A stretch of 64,000 nt of DNA from Metallyticus violacea (taxonomy: Eukaryota > Arthropoda > Insecta > Mantodea > Metallyticidae). Location: positions 36,927,501 to 36,991,500 of the forward strand of contig CM060840.1 in NCBI GenBank assembly GCA_030762175.1, in the 5' to 3' direction. A program made the translations under genes and the position numbers. How positions within the stretch are numbered: the stretch's first letter is position 1; the number at the start of each line of letters is the position of its first letter. The notes under the pieces are model-generated. The model had not been told where the DNA came from, did no database searches, and saw only the letters and a program-made list of their open reading frames with translations. Below are positions 1 through 11,400 of the stretch, piece after piece.

Positions 1-50
1 GAGACTCGAACAGGGACCTCCCGGACAGCAGCCTGAAACGAATTACTAGA
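1..50 (-). repeat. tRNA-derived SINE scrap cut by window edge
   Basis: Read on the minus strand, the first bases give a Pol III B-box-like sequence (GTTCGAGTCTC) preceded by GGAGGTCCC, as in the T-arm of a tRNA. No acceptor stem or A box can be assembled because the window starts here. A SINE tail or tRNA pseudogene are equally possible. Confidence 0.25.
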
Positions 51-287
51 CCAATGAAGTAGTCAAACGTTTTGAATACTAATTCCAAATTAAATATTTT
101 CACTATAATCTCTGTACCAAATGTTTAATTCTAAATCTTAATATTACAAAAAGTAATAAGGCTCCAATTTATACAGAGGGTGCCAAAAATTAATACATTC
201 TTCAAGCAAAGAAAAAACTGTGTTAACATAAAACTGAATCCACACAAACAGAAAACGATGAGCACTAATCATCTTAGATTTTTACAG

Positions 288-345
288 TTACAACAGTTGC
301 TTAAAATGCCCACCAACGGCGTGGATACACTTCAGAGTACGTTGA
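288..345 (-). pseudogene. mariner-like transposase C-terminal tail
   Basis: The minus-strand frame ends RTLKCIHAVGGHFKQLL followed by a stop. A Cys-Ile, a Gly-Gly-His-Phe and a terminal Leu-Leu are characteristic of the last residues of many insect mariner-superfamily transposases. It lies about 50 bp beyond the end of the helix-turn-helix frame and in a different reading frame. The whole DDD/E catalytic domain was therefore deleted, leaving the extreme ends of the gene fused out of frame. Confidence 0.65.
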
Positions 346-390
346 ACAACACTTGCGAACATGTCCTCAGCGGTTACAGCACACCCCATT

Positions 391-612
391 TCAATTTGTG
401 GCTGTGCGAGGTTTCCCAGATCTGCCCTTGTGAACATCGCATGCGGTACCACGAGTCTCAAATTTGTCTCCAATGCGTGCAATTTTTACTTGCATTGGCG
501 GTTCTGTTTTGTACACACGTCTCCATTGCCTTTGAACTTCAACAACATTCTTGGTTTTCCAATACCACTTCAAAATTGCTTTCCGCTGTTCAAACGATAA
601 TCTTAGCTTCAT
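391..612 (-). pseudogene. mariner-like transposase N-terminal helix-turn-helix remnant
   Basis: This 73-codon frame starts with an ATG at 610-612. It reads as the N-terminal DNA-binding domain of an insect mariner-superfamily transposase: an FEQRKAILKWYWKTKN helix, a VQRQWRRVYKTEPP segment, then IGDKFETRGT and the basic RSGKPRT linker that precedes the catalytic domain. The frame ends right after that linker, exactly where the first catalytic aspartate region should begin, so no nuclease function is possible. A second in-frame start-like ATGAAGCCAAG occurs upstream because the leader and first codons are duplicated (598-668 versus 669-766). Such a truncated protein could still bind termini, but expression is unsupported. 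Confidence 0.8.
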
Positions 613-766
613 TTTGTTGCAGCAACGCTAGCATAACGTAATGCACAGCTGTTTACAGAACATCATACGATAATCTTGGCTTCATTTGTTCATTGTTGAT
701 TTGCCTGTCACGTAGCAACGCTATCATAATGTATGTGAGTCACATCTGTTTACAGAACATCATACT
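598..766. repeat. partial tandem duplication of mariner leader and start codon
   Basis: Unit 1 (598-668) and unit 2 (669-766) share gataatctt(a/g)gcttcattt, agcaacgcta and ctgtttacagaacatcatac in the same order, with about 25 extra bases in unit 2. The duplication includes the transposase start codon on the minus strand, so the leader contains two similar starts. Confidence 0.75.
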
Positions 767-830
767 ACATATTACTGATGTTTTTCGGTTCAACTTTGAA
801 ATATATTAAATAGATATCTACTGGGAAAGT

Positions 831-832
<2 letters not shown>

Positions 833-903
<71 letters not shown>
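833..903. repeat. (AC)n(AT)n compound microsatellite
   Basis: About 17 AC units run directly into about 18 AT units, ending next to the right terminal repeat of the mariner derivative. It lies inside the mobile element, not in the flanking DNA. Confidence 0.95.
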
Positions 904-907
<4 letters not shown>

Positions 908-919
908 GCACCCTTGGTA

Positions 920-2040
920 TATTGTGTTTTTAATAGAAATCAACGAATACACTCAGAACACACTACTGATGAACCATGGTAATTTGCGCGGCATTTGCTC
1001 CCATTGTCGATTTAGGCATACTCCCTGAGTATTTAGGATACTGGATAACGCCAGTTACGAATCAGAGAACAGATAATTGCTGTATGGGAAAAGTGGTTGA
1101 ATAGTGTGTTTAATTCAAGATACGTTTTGCATTACAAAACTACAGGCCCTTGAACTTTATACCAATTAAGCTAAAATGTTTGTCTATGGAATAAATTAAA
1201 ACAATTTAATCAAATAATCAATTCATTCATTTTTATCAATAAAACAACAGTTATTTGTGGTTACAACAGAAGATAAATAAAACAAATAATAATGGAAGAT
1301 ACTATTTAAATTCTATATTAACAATTATACTAAAAACTCATTGATATTGTAGAATGGTTTAGCAAAAAACCAAGTTTTGCAGTACTGATTTAAATCTATT
1401 TAAGCTTATGAAATGGGCTTCTTGTGTGAATATATTGAAATTCATATAAATAATATTAAAATACTGCTTATTTTTTCACAGCCTTACATAAGAATTAACT
1501 AATAAATTATATTTTTCTAGTGAAATAACTCTCAAGACTTGCACTGGATATTAAAGCAATTAAAATTTACCTTCTTAAAGTCCAAGCTATTGTGTATAAA
1601 TTGTTTAATAAATTATTTATTTTTAACAAGGGTGTTAAAGGGCCGACAAGGGTGTCATATGAAAAATTAGTAATAATTCTTTTTTTTCTGTAAAATAATA
1701 ATTTTGTCTACAATAGGAGTATTGTCCCATAAATGAATATCGTACGAAATTATGGTATGAAAAAAAATATGTTTAAGAACTTTATTAGATGCAATGGATT
1801 TTACATTACATAATACATACAGAGACAAACGATTGCTTTCATTATATGAATTGCCCAGGCTAAGCCTGGATCTAAAATAGCAATACGTTTTACTTCAGTA
1901 AGCACCTCATCAGGTGCATGCTTTAATGAAAATAGCAGGTTTGCCAATTACAACCATTAAGTATAAAACCGTTGGCTTCAAGTCAATGAGCCACGTCAAC
2001 TAATGAAAGCACTCCATAACTGATTTAAGTCATGTACACC
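920..2040. other. AT-rich DNA, no gene seen
   Basis: There are no open frames with recognisable protein content, no tRNA-like boxes and no repeat matched elsewhere in the window. Confidence 0.6.
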
Positions 2041-2100
2041 TCTCATTTTGAGAATATGGCCATGTCGTCAGCAAATAAAATTGAGGCTATGGAGCTCCAA
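2020..2100 (-). pseudogene. LINE-type reverse transcriptase scrap (FADD motif)
   Basis: On the minus strand a short stretch reads SIASILFADDMAIFSK and then a stop. The FADD core with hydrophobic flanks is the catalytic palm motif (motif C) of non-LTR retrotransposon reverse transcriptases, where Y/FADD chelates the catalytic metal. The two Asp codons lie at about 2064-2069. Sequence on both sides is too degraded to extend the domain. Chance occurrence of four key residues with suitable flanks is possible, so this is tentative. Confidence 0.4.
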
Positions 2101-2109
2101 CATTAATGT

Positions 2110-4150
2110 TGATTATATTGGAAAATTCACCAATGAAACATACCACTAGAGAACGATTTGAGAAATATGATCTGATTAGTTCCAGCTCTCAACTAATATT
2201 ATAATTTTGTAAAATGAAGTATTTACAAGATAAACTATAATGAAGGTACCGACATTTATATCCGTTAAGATATTATTCATATTTCACATTGAAAACTGAA
2301 GGGGCTAATGGAAACTTTTTACAGAGATATGTGGACAACCGCGGGAGTGTCTTCTGCAACTACTGTAGTTAAATGTGTAATTTTTAATATATTTAAGTAA
2401 TTTAATTCACAATGTTAGGAAATATTTTAATTTTGGTTGCAGTATCGACTCTGAATGGTGCCCTTAACCTGCAACTAGCGTTCTCTTATTGCTTATAGAC
2501 CATTCGTTTTCAATGTACCTTTCTAACTAATATCGCATGATTTGAAATACTTTTTTTTTCTTTCTTACTAATACTATATTTATCCAGCTCAAGTAGAATC
2601 GTCAAATTATCATCTCTAAGATAACACGAGAGAAGAGATTGAGATGAAATTCCATAAAGTAACTGGCATTCCAGAATGACATATTATAGTGAGCACTGGG
2701 CTAGTAAAACTTTTTTTAATTGATATAAGCATTATAAATTACATTTTAATGTTTAGTAAAATGTAACGGAATAATGGAGAAAAATAATAAAAAATAGGTC
2801 TGAAATAAATACATTCTCACTGCCTGAAACAGTAGAATAAATAAATACAAATGGAATACCATGTGTTTAAGCGAAGAAAATGTTTCCTAAACATACACAC
2901 TATTACTACGTATAAGGAAAGGTAGATTTAGGAATATTGCGGAAGAGATAGTAAGGGATAGTAAATTCTTTATCTTATTTAAATGTAACTATTTACTTAT
3001 TGATAGAACTTCAGGGTTTTGATGAGCTCGAGAATAAATAATTTCAGCATTGAACAAAACTGTCCGCAGAAGTCCTTAAGCTATTCGACATTCATCTTGT
3101 ATGCCGAGAAAAATCCGGATAAATCGCCAACCAGGCAGCTTAATTCAAGCAAGAATCGGAACTGCCCCCTCCACTTTTGCAGCTTCTTCAGGCTGATTTC
3201 TTAATCTATTAAGGTAGCTAGCGGATCAGTATAAAAGTTAATTTAGTACTTTATTTCAGTTATTTACAGTCTATGAGCAGTTATTTGCATTACATTTTAA
3301 ACGTACTGTATAACGCAGTTATTTTATAAACAAACCAATGTTATTTTAAAGTTAATTTAAGAGAAACAAATTAAAATTGTGCAATATCCTTTCACTATTA
3401 TGTATATATTTAATAATTAAATAATTATTTTAGCCTCTTACCACACAACATTATAACGTAAAGGCATCATACAAGAGTAACTATGTTCTACGTGGGTAGA
3501 TTAAAACGGGACATTGAATGGGTTATTTACAACAGAACATTTAAATCTCTATCTAGTTCACAACGTTAAATGTCTTCTGGGCTATTTGGATAAGCCATTG
3601 ACACCTTAATCACCATTTCAGCTAGTCTGGAAGCTCCGAGGCCAATGAGGTGAGTATTGCCGGTAACGACGTAATAGACATGGGCGAGTTGGGTCTAATG
3701 TGTTCCTTCTCACGCTATGCCAAAATCAAATTATAGCGTTTAACCAGGGGATTGAAATTAAATGAATTACCCATGATGCTTTATTTTTTGAAGAACAATG
3801 TCTTATGTTTTGAAATGCATTAAAAACTCTAGAAAAATCGCAAATTAATAAATTGCTTTATTTGTGCACATTTTACATGACCGGAGCTTTGGAACAGTGA
3901 TATATGCTATTTGAGACTAGATATAAATTCTGAAGGTGGTCTGAAACTTTCTCGGCATAAGAATGGGTTTTAACATGAACATTGTTTTAGTTTTTAAACA
4001 TGCTATCCTTTAAGATCAAAACATTTATTCTAGCTATACCCCAATGACATTTTCCAGTCTCTGAGATGGTTTTCCGGAAAGACCTGCAAATTATTACGGT
4101 TGTAATCCTCTTTTTATTTGATAAAAGTTGTTCTTGGTGATCTATTAATT
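2110..4150. other. AT-rich DNA, no gene seen
   Basis: Only short frames that look non-coding are present (for example 3019-3204 on the plus strand, no recognisable motif). I see no repeat shared with the rest of the window. Confidence 0.55.
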
Positions 4151-4154
4151 ACAC

Positions 4155-4424
4155 ATGCCTCGTAAATTCAAGGTTGCAGGTTCAAACCAGACCACGGCCG
4201 ATGGATTTATGGCATAACCTTCATAGATATGACATCCTTCGGAAGGAAGTAAAGCCCATGTTCCCGTGTCATAGATTTACCACCCGTAAAGGAACCTAAA
4301 GCCTGAAAGAAAAGGTCCATCAGCAAAATTTATGGGCCATTTCATCCCTGAATTGAATGGTACGCTAAGGATAAAAAAGAGTGTTCTTAGATATACCAGG
4401 TAATAATAATAATATAATTTAATG
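4155..4424 (+). repeat. SINE family A, copy 1 (degraded head)
   Basis: It shares the ordered core with the copies at 13331 and 29135: ccttcggaaggaagtaaagcc, then atagattta, ctgaaagaa, ccatttcatccctgaattga and a TAA-rich tail. A B-box-like ggttcaaacca is at 4180-4190, but the A-box region is decayed. It ends in taataataataata-type sequence, as SINE tails often do. It is the most diverged of the three copies. Confidence 0.8.
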
Positions 4425-4429
4425 AAAAA

Positions 4430-7400
4430 TGCTGAGTAAGTATTTAAACTTTGGAAATAGATGGAAATCAAAGAGATTCAAATTATAGGAGTAAGTTAAT
4501 GTTGCAATTTTGTATATAGTTTATAGAGTTTTTTAGATAAGAATAGAAAATGAATTAAACATTATTCAATAATGCTTTTTGTAGTTATTCTTAGCTGAAC
4601 CCACAATATAAAATAGTTTCTCTTACCTCGTTAGCCTTTCAGTAAATTCACATAATAGTAAATGGCAGAAATAAAAAATTAAGCTGGACTTCTATTAACA
4701 CATTTCATCACTATATGACATATAAATACAGACTTCTATAATGCATTACCACAATATGATGTGGTTTTTAAGAATTATTTTATCAGTGTTAAACATATAT
4801 GTGGCGTTATTTGGCTTAGTCGCCTTACACTTCCAGTTCGTATCCCATCATATGTTTTGTATCTGACGGATAGAACACCCGACAAAATGCTGAAATCGAC
4901 AACTTAGATCAACGATGCCATAAATTACTGTTTTTGACAGACAAATTGTACAATCTATACAACAAGAGAATAGGCCCCTAGAGAATGGTCCTGTTCCCAA
5001 TCGAGAAGTGCGGAAATACCACAGAAGGCATGCAAAAAGGAGGAAGATTTACATTTCTGAGAACTTTAAAGGTTCGTGGCAATTGTTATAAAATTAAAAA
5101 ATACTTATACGGTCAAAGAAATAGAAATGCACTAAGGGTACCGAATACTCACCGCTTGTGTAAGATGTGAATTGCTTATCTGAATGTTCATACCCTTATC
5201 GCCCTCGAGCGCACCGCACCTTACGATACGTGACCCTATGGTGCAATGCATTTTCATCGGCTGCGGATTTTCAACCCAGCAAGCGGTAGATCAATTACTT
5301 TGACTGCAGGTTTGGGAACCCTCCACCCTTCTCAGCGGGAGGGGCTGGAGAGCGTCCAGTGGGTCGAGTAATGGGACATGGCACTTCCTCCCTTACCAAC
5401 TGCTGTTCCTGGTCTTCCCTTCCCTTTACGAGGAATGGAGTAACATGGTCACGTGTTGGCAAATGATGATAATGATAACATTATCGCGGCTCCAAAAGAA
5501 AAGGATAGAATGTTTGGGAAAACCATCCGACCCTTGGGACAAAAACTCATTACATTGCTCTTGTTTCGGTCTGAATTTTGATTATAGTTGATATATATTT
5601 TCCTTTACCTAACAGATTAAATGAGTCTACTGTGGAAATAGAAGGCTAAGTCTCTTTAGTCCAAGCTTACATAGACTTGTCTGCACTGATTCTTTTGGTA
5701 TATAATGGAGAAGCAAAATTAGAATTTATCGTACCATTCTTAACTGATTATATGTGAACCAGGCAAAATGTTTGACATTATCAGCGAATGAGAAGAGTTT
5801 GGGGTTACCTCTTCTTCCGCAATTCATGATGCCCACCCAGGTGGTCAAACACTACTGAACTTTCGACATTTTCCTTCCTGTTTTTCATCATGCAGATTGG
5901 AGGACGAAAGAATTACTAAAATATTATTTTGATGACTGAAATTATTAGGCACGTTTTAAAGTTAACTCTTAGATGAAGATGCCATTGCCAAAATAAACAT
6001 GACCATATAAGCTGTTTCTTTATGTATGAAAAGCGGATGAATATGCGTTAATATATACTTTGTAAGGTAGATTAGAGCATACCGGGTGTTTCCGTGATGA
6101 TAGTACCAATCGTGATGATGGAGAAAGGCAAAAGTATCAATACAAGATAAGAAAACCGAGTACGTAAACGCTCCAGACTGAAGCTATCACCCAAAGTTGT
6201 TTTTCGTAGGTTACAGGAGGTATAACAATTGTATAAGGATTTAAACACTCCTATCAGTATGAAAATACATTTAATCCATCATTATAGCAGAATTAAGTTA
6301 AGAGAAAAATTGGTAAAAATGACATTACAAATATGCGAAAATGTGCTTTGTTTTGACTGCATGACCGGTTGAAAATGTTCTGAGGAAAATAAACAAACAA
6401 TGCAATTAATATTGTTCTTCATTTACTGGAAAGTCTGGATTTTAACACCCGATACTGTTAAAGTTATGCTATAAAACCAATGAATATATGTGCATGTTCT
6501 TTACGAGATGCTTTATTGGGTATATTTTGTTTATGCTGCATATACGTTGACTTGGGAGACATTATTTGCTTTTTTGATTGGAAAAATATACTTTTATATA
6601 TATTTTCGAGCTTAAACTCTTATTCAAAAATTTAATAGCCCAATTTTTAAAATTCTATTTTTTCTGTAATGTCAAGCTAATCTCTTCTAGTGTAATTTCG
6701 GCTGCTTCCATATTAGGAGTTTATACTTAACTGTTATTGACTATTGCAGTATTTTATTAGATGAAGAACATAATCTGGAATCTTTCAGTAGGGTTATCAA
6801 AAAACTATGCTTTCTCATATCTATCTTTGTAACTTCCATATTTTAGAATGCTTAAATTTCTCCCTTTAGATCCTTTGATAGTAACTCTAGTATAAATTTG
6901 AATACTTTTACTTAAATTTTACACATATTTTAATTTTAAATACTAAAAATATTTCAGCAACTGAAGGCAAAGTCTCCACTACAGATACTTGATTATAATA
7001 TTGCACATAGGGCATTGCAAAGGCTTTATTTCTAATTTACAGATACCCTATGCCCACAAGTCTACATGAAACTTATTTAGCATGCTATCTTTTATTTATG
7101 TTTTAATCAACTTTGTTAACTTTTAGTATTATATTAATGGAACTTTTTAGAACAGTTAGATGCCGAATCAGTTTTTCATGTGACAAAAATGTTAAAAATG
7201 GAAATAATGTAAATATAGTTAAGGGTGCACTTTTGGGAATGGTGTGTGCATATATATTCCCACGTAAGCCAAAGGATGTTAACTGTCAGCATACTGCAAG
7301 GTTGTTGTGCCAACCTTGGAATATGAGCTGCCAGTGTTTTTCACGTCTGTATACATTGTGCACACAATCTGTAACGACATGGCGCCCTATTTACTCGTGC

Positions 7401-7570
7401 AGATCCGGTTTCTCCTTCCAAATAGCATTTCGCATCAGCAATACCTTACTTGCATGTTAAACAACATGAATAATATTAAGAAACTCAGGTTGAAATTGGC
7501 TGAAATATAACCGACCTGAGTGCGTCTAAATCAAGCTTTATTTATACGTGCAAGTGAAAGGATAGGCAAT
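4430..7570. other. AT-rich DNA with one GC-richer block, no gene seen
   Basis: Most is featureless. Around 5190-5480 there is a noticeably GC-richer block containing ccgcaccttacg, an agcgggaggggctgg segment and ttcccttccctttacgagg. It looks like a repeat fragment, but I find no second copy in the window. Short open frames (4985-5170, 7113-7460, 7307-7510) have no recognisable content. Confidence 0.5.
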
Positions 7571-7572
7571 TT

Positions 7573-7630
7573 CAAAAGAAAAGAAAAGAAAAGAAAAGAA
7601 AAGAAAAGAAAAGAAAGAAAGAAGGAAGGA

Positions 7631-7678
<48 letters not shown>

Positions 7679-7680
7679 AA
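7573..7680. repeat. (AAAAG)n / (AAAG)n microsatellite
   Basis: Purine-only tract: aaaag pentamers to about 7612, then a short gaagg interruption, then aaag tetramers to 7680. Confidence 0.95.
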
Positions 7681-7853
7681 CTAATCCAAGTCTGTGTAAT
7701 ACTCTGAGAGGGCTATTAAAGGGATTTTGAAATAAAAATTATTTTAATGTATTATATGGGAGTTTCGTTTCAAAATTTCCCTGTTTGAATAACTATTTAA
7801 CGCAGCTTTAAACAAACAAAAGGGAAAAAGTACAATTTAGATCAATTTTAAAC

Positions 7854-7928
7854 AGGATGCAATTGTTAATGCATCTTTGCTTTTCTGTCGTTGAATGGCC
7901 ACCTGGATTGTTATTGTAGTTTGAATTT
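7854..7928 (+). repeat. local duplicated segment, copy 1
   Basis: ggatgcaatt, then cgttgaatggccacctgga, ttgttattgtagtttg matches the segment at 8383-8438 in order and orientation. Copy 1 has about 20 extra bases after ggatgcaatt. Confidence 0.6.
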
Positions 7929-8382
7929 GGATTTTTATTTATTTTATTATTTTATTTAAGAATAATCTTTTAACTTTTCTGGTCATTAGAATCGCATTGA
8001 ATTCTGGGCGTGAAACGGCAGATAAATCTGTATGCTATTAGTTTCATACTAATAAAACTACGGAGAATTTTATGTAATATTTGTGTTTTAGTAATAAATT
8101 GAATAAAAGAGGTGTATACCATATAAGAAATAACTCAATGTAAACGGATTAGTAAGTGGTTCCTAAATAGGCTATCTTCTATATTTATGCAAAATAATTT
8201 GTTTTCTCATCCCAATACTAATCGAATTTTTTTTATTCTATCCAAATTCAAACAACAATTAAATAACGATCCGAAGTTTAAAAACAATATTTATTAAATT
8301 TTAAGTTTTTTCCCTCGTCCCCGGCTTTCCCCATTTTGAAATTTCAAATAGCATCCTTATTTTTTAAGCTTAAGTTTTAAAT

Positions 8383-8438
8383 TGGATGCAATTTTTATCA
8401 CGTTGCCTGGCAACCTGGACTGTTGTTACTGTAGTTTG
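8383..8438 (+). repeat. local duplicated segment, copy 2
   Basis: ggatgcaattttt, then cgttgcctggcaacctggac, tgttgttactgtagtttg mirrors the segment about 520 bp upstream. Either a local duplication or two insertions of one short repeat would explain it. A 97-codon frame at 8382-8675 begins here but has no recognisable protein content. Confidence 0.6.
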
Positions 8439-8449
8439 GGTGGAAGGAA

Positions 8450-11400
8450 AAATACGTCTAGTAGTTGTAGAATAAAAAACAATTTCACGTATAAAATTAC
8501 TATTACTATGCAACTCCACTTGATGTATTTTTTATTGATTATGGATCTATGTAAAGTCGATTTTCTTGTCACCATACCTTACTGCAGTGTTTGTAGATGT
8601 CATCATTTATGCTGTGGCAGGAACATGGAGTACTATAGATTTCCAGGTAAGGTAAGCCTAATTTTCACAAAATAGCTATTAAATATTCACACAAACATCA
8701 ACTACACATTCAACTTTTCTCATATAGTCAGCATTTCCACGAAAATATATTTTAAATAGTAGAACATAGTAAAAGTACAGCTTTTTAGACAAATTAAATT
8801 CAAAAGAAAATGAAATTAGCTGATGCAAAATGCCAGCCCTAGAAGAAAGAGTATGAGTCGAACTACATTATGAATTCACAGAAATGTAAGTGAGAGTGAA
8901 AATTAAATATAATAATTGGGAGAGACTAAAATACCTACGGGAAAAAGAAAGCATTTATCACGGTTCTGTAAATAAACTACGTGAATTTGACATCCTCCCG
9001 TTGATGACCAGACTAAATCAAACCTGAAAAATTGCTGGAGGAAAAAAAATTCAATACGAGAGAAGAATAATTGATAAGTATAATCTATTTTATTCAGCAA
9101 TAATAATGATTTATAATTCACATATCATACGAAATTCGGCTTTGCAAATTAAAGTTTATGTTAAAACCGAAATTAATAATATATAAGTAAAATGAAGATA
9201 TAAATCATGAAAACATTTTCCTATTTAATATGCAATAATACATTAAATCCTGGAGAAATAATTATTAATGTACATGCATTTTACAGACTCTCGCACTTTG
9301 GTAATGAATAAAACAATTTTAATTCCGCCCACAATTTAGAAGAAATACATTATACTGGCTTTAAAATACAGTTTGATATGCTTTATTAACAAAGCAAACT
9401 TTAAGCTAACATACTCAATGAACATTGATAACATTACAACATAATGTATAAAGCCTCATGTGATTTGAATCACTGTCTAAAGGTTCAAGAAGGCTTCAGA
9501 GCGGTTAAGAAAGCAAGCCAAAACATCAACTAGCCCGTGAATTCCAACTAGTTGTTCAGAAGAGGAAGTTAGTCAGGGCGGTTATATCACCGGCTTCCTA
9601 GTCTTATCAGCCATTAGTAAACAAACACTAATTGGTCAACCTTCCTGACGTGGACAGGCAAAGGAAGTGGAAGAAAAGGCATTGGGAATAAAGGAAGTGG
9701 GTGCAAAAATGACACAAAGTTATATTCAATAACATAATGATATTAAGTGTACACTTCTGCCATTCGTGGAAAAATTCACGTGAAAAACATTCCATCACAT
9801 TTTAAATTTTTTGTATTAAAGGAAATTAAATTTTTAGCTGTTTGCCGAATAACTGAAGACTTGACATAAAAATAAAGGTTCGTAATCATAACGTTTTGGG
9901 TGTCACTAACTGGAAGGCACGTCAGAAAACTGTAAGCACAGCAGCAGGAATGAGTAGAAACCCCCTTCCCCCGATAATTTAGATTTTATTTATAGACGAA
10001 CATTGTTACTTTATATACAGCCGAACTACAAAGCGACGATTCTTTGAAACAATTGGCCTTAGCAAAATGTATTTATACCGAAAGTTTATAATAATTGACA
10101 TGCATTTTGGGCTCAAATATCCAAAATGTATCCTTTCAGCTCCTTTAAAAAGATCATAAATGAAAAGAGGAAATGAGTTCAGGATCATAAATACACAAGT
10201 GTAGCCATCTGCAAATCTCATGCTTTTGATATACACTTTTGTGTTCAATTGCTTATATATAATGCACATGTAAAGAAATGTAAAGCTAATAACACTTTAC
10301 ATATAAATATTTTACATTTTATTATTGTTTAAACAAGTGGACTCATTAGTGCAAATATCGCACGGGCTGTGGTATGAATAACTTAAAATTGGCACAAGAA
10401 TTGTTGAATTTTAAGAAGGGGTTGGGATGCACATTCACGTGAAGTATTTGGAGCACAGCAGTGTCTCATTTACTAGCATCAGTATGCAATCATAAATTTC
10501 ATTTGAACTTTTCAACAGACTAGATTATTTAAAGGCTAACGAATTATTTTCCAACTCTCCAGTATACGTAAAAACTTTCGTAATGATGACCGCGAATGAG
10601 AAAAGGATTTAGAGTAAATGCTTTTGCATTCAATGTAAAAGCCAGAACGCTAAACTAACGCGAGAAGTTTTTCCATTAGTAAATTAAATGCTGTGGTTAA
10701 GTGGAAGTTAATTTGCCGCTGTTCTGTTTTCCGAGATAGCGTGGTACTGTCACTAGATTTCAGGTACCAAGGAAAACTAATTCATGACTGCGGGAGATCG
10801 TGCAGAAAGATACTGCTTTCCTCTCTAGCAAGGTACTGGGGGTGTTGCTATTCTTGGTGGATTTATCGGCTGTCTGTTGCATCTGCGTTTCCTTTAAAAT
10901 TGATGTCTTGAATGGTATGTTCTTTCATTTTAGTCCGCCTTCTGCTTTCTGAGCGGCTTCCTGTAATGCGCAAACAATGCGTGCTTGTTTTTGTTGAACA
11001 GAACATCCTTTGCTTCATGGCAAAACAAAATAGATACACCAACCCCTTCACAAAGCTATACAGTAAATGACATTTCATGTATTCCAATTTTCCTTTACCT
11101 ATACTGAACCCCACATTAAATCTTAAAACCTAATGGAGCAGAGAGTAAAGTACATCTTTGTGCTCTTGCCAAAGGCAACTGAATTGCAAATAAACTCTTT
11201 GTTTATAGTAATATCTAATAGTTGAAAGTCTTGGGAATATGGATAATTAACCAATATCCAATAAGATATTAGGTTAAGTAATTACCAGGAAGAAGGAGTT
11301 TAATAGAACATTAGGTGGAGTAGCCTGAGCTATACGGAATCATTTGGAATCGTTGACGTTGCAGTATATTGGATTACTCAAGCGTAGGCTGCGAAACACA

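Larger units (their letters stand above)
174..917 (-). mobile_element. mariner-superfamily deletion derivative (MITE-like) with TIRs and TA target duplication
   Basis: The left end cagagggtgccaaa (174-187) is matched at the right end by tttggcacccttgg (904-917), whose reverse complement is ccaagggtgccaaa. The two inverted termini differ only near their outer edge. A TA dinucleotide lies immediately outside each end (172-173 and 918-919), the hallmark of Tc1/mariner insertion. The 744-bp body carries, on the minus strand, an N-terminal transposase DNA-binding domain and a separate transposase C-terminal tail with no catalytic core between them. It also contains a partly tandem-duplicated leader (598-766) and an (AC)n(AT)n microsatellite close to the transposase-upstream end. 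It is an internally deleted, non-autonomous copy. Confidence 0.85.

Noticed and set aside
6080..6110. gggtgtttccgtgatgatag as a DNA transposon terminus
   Set aside because: It looks like a terminal motif, but no inverted partner or transposase was found nearby.
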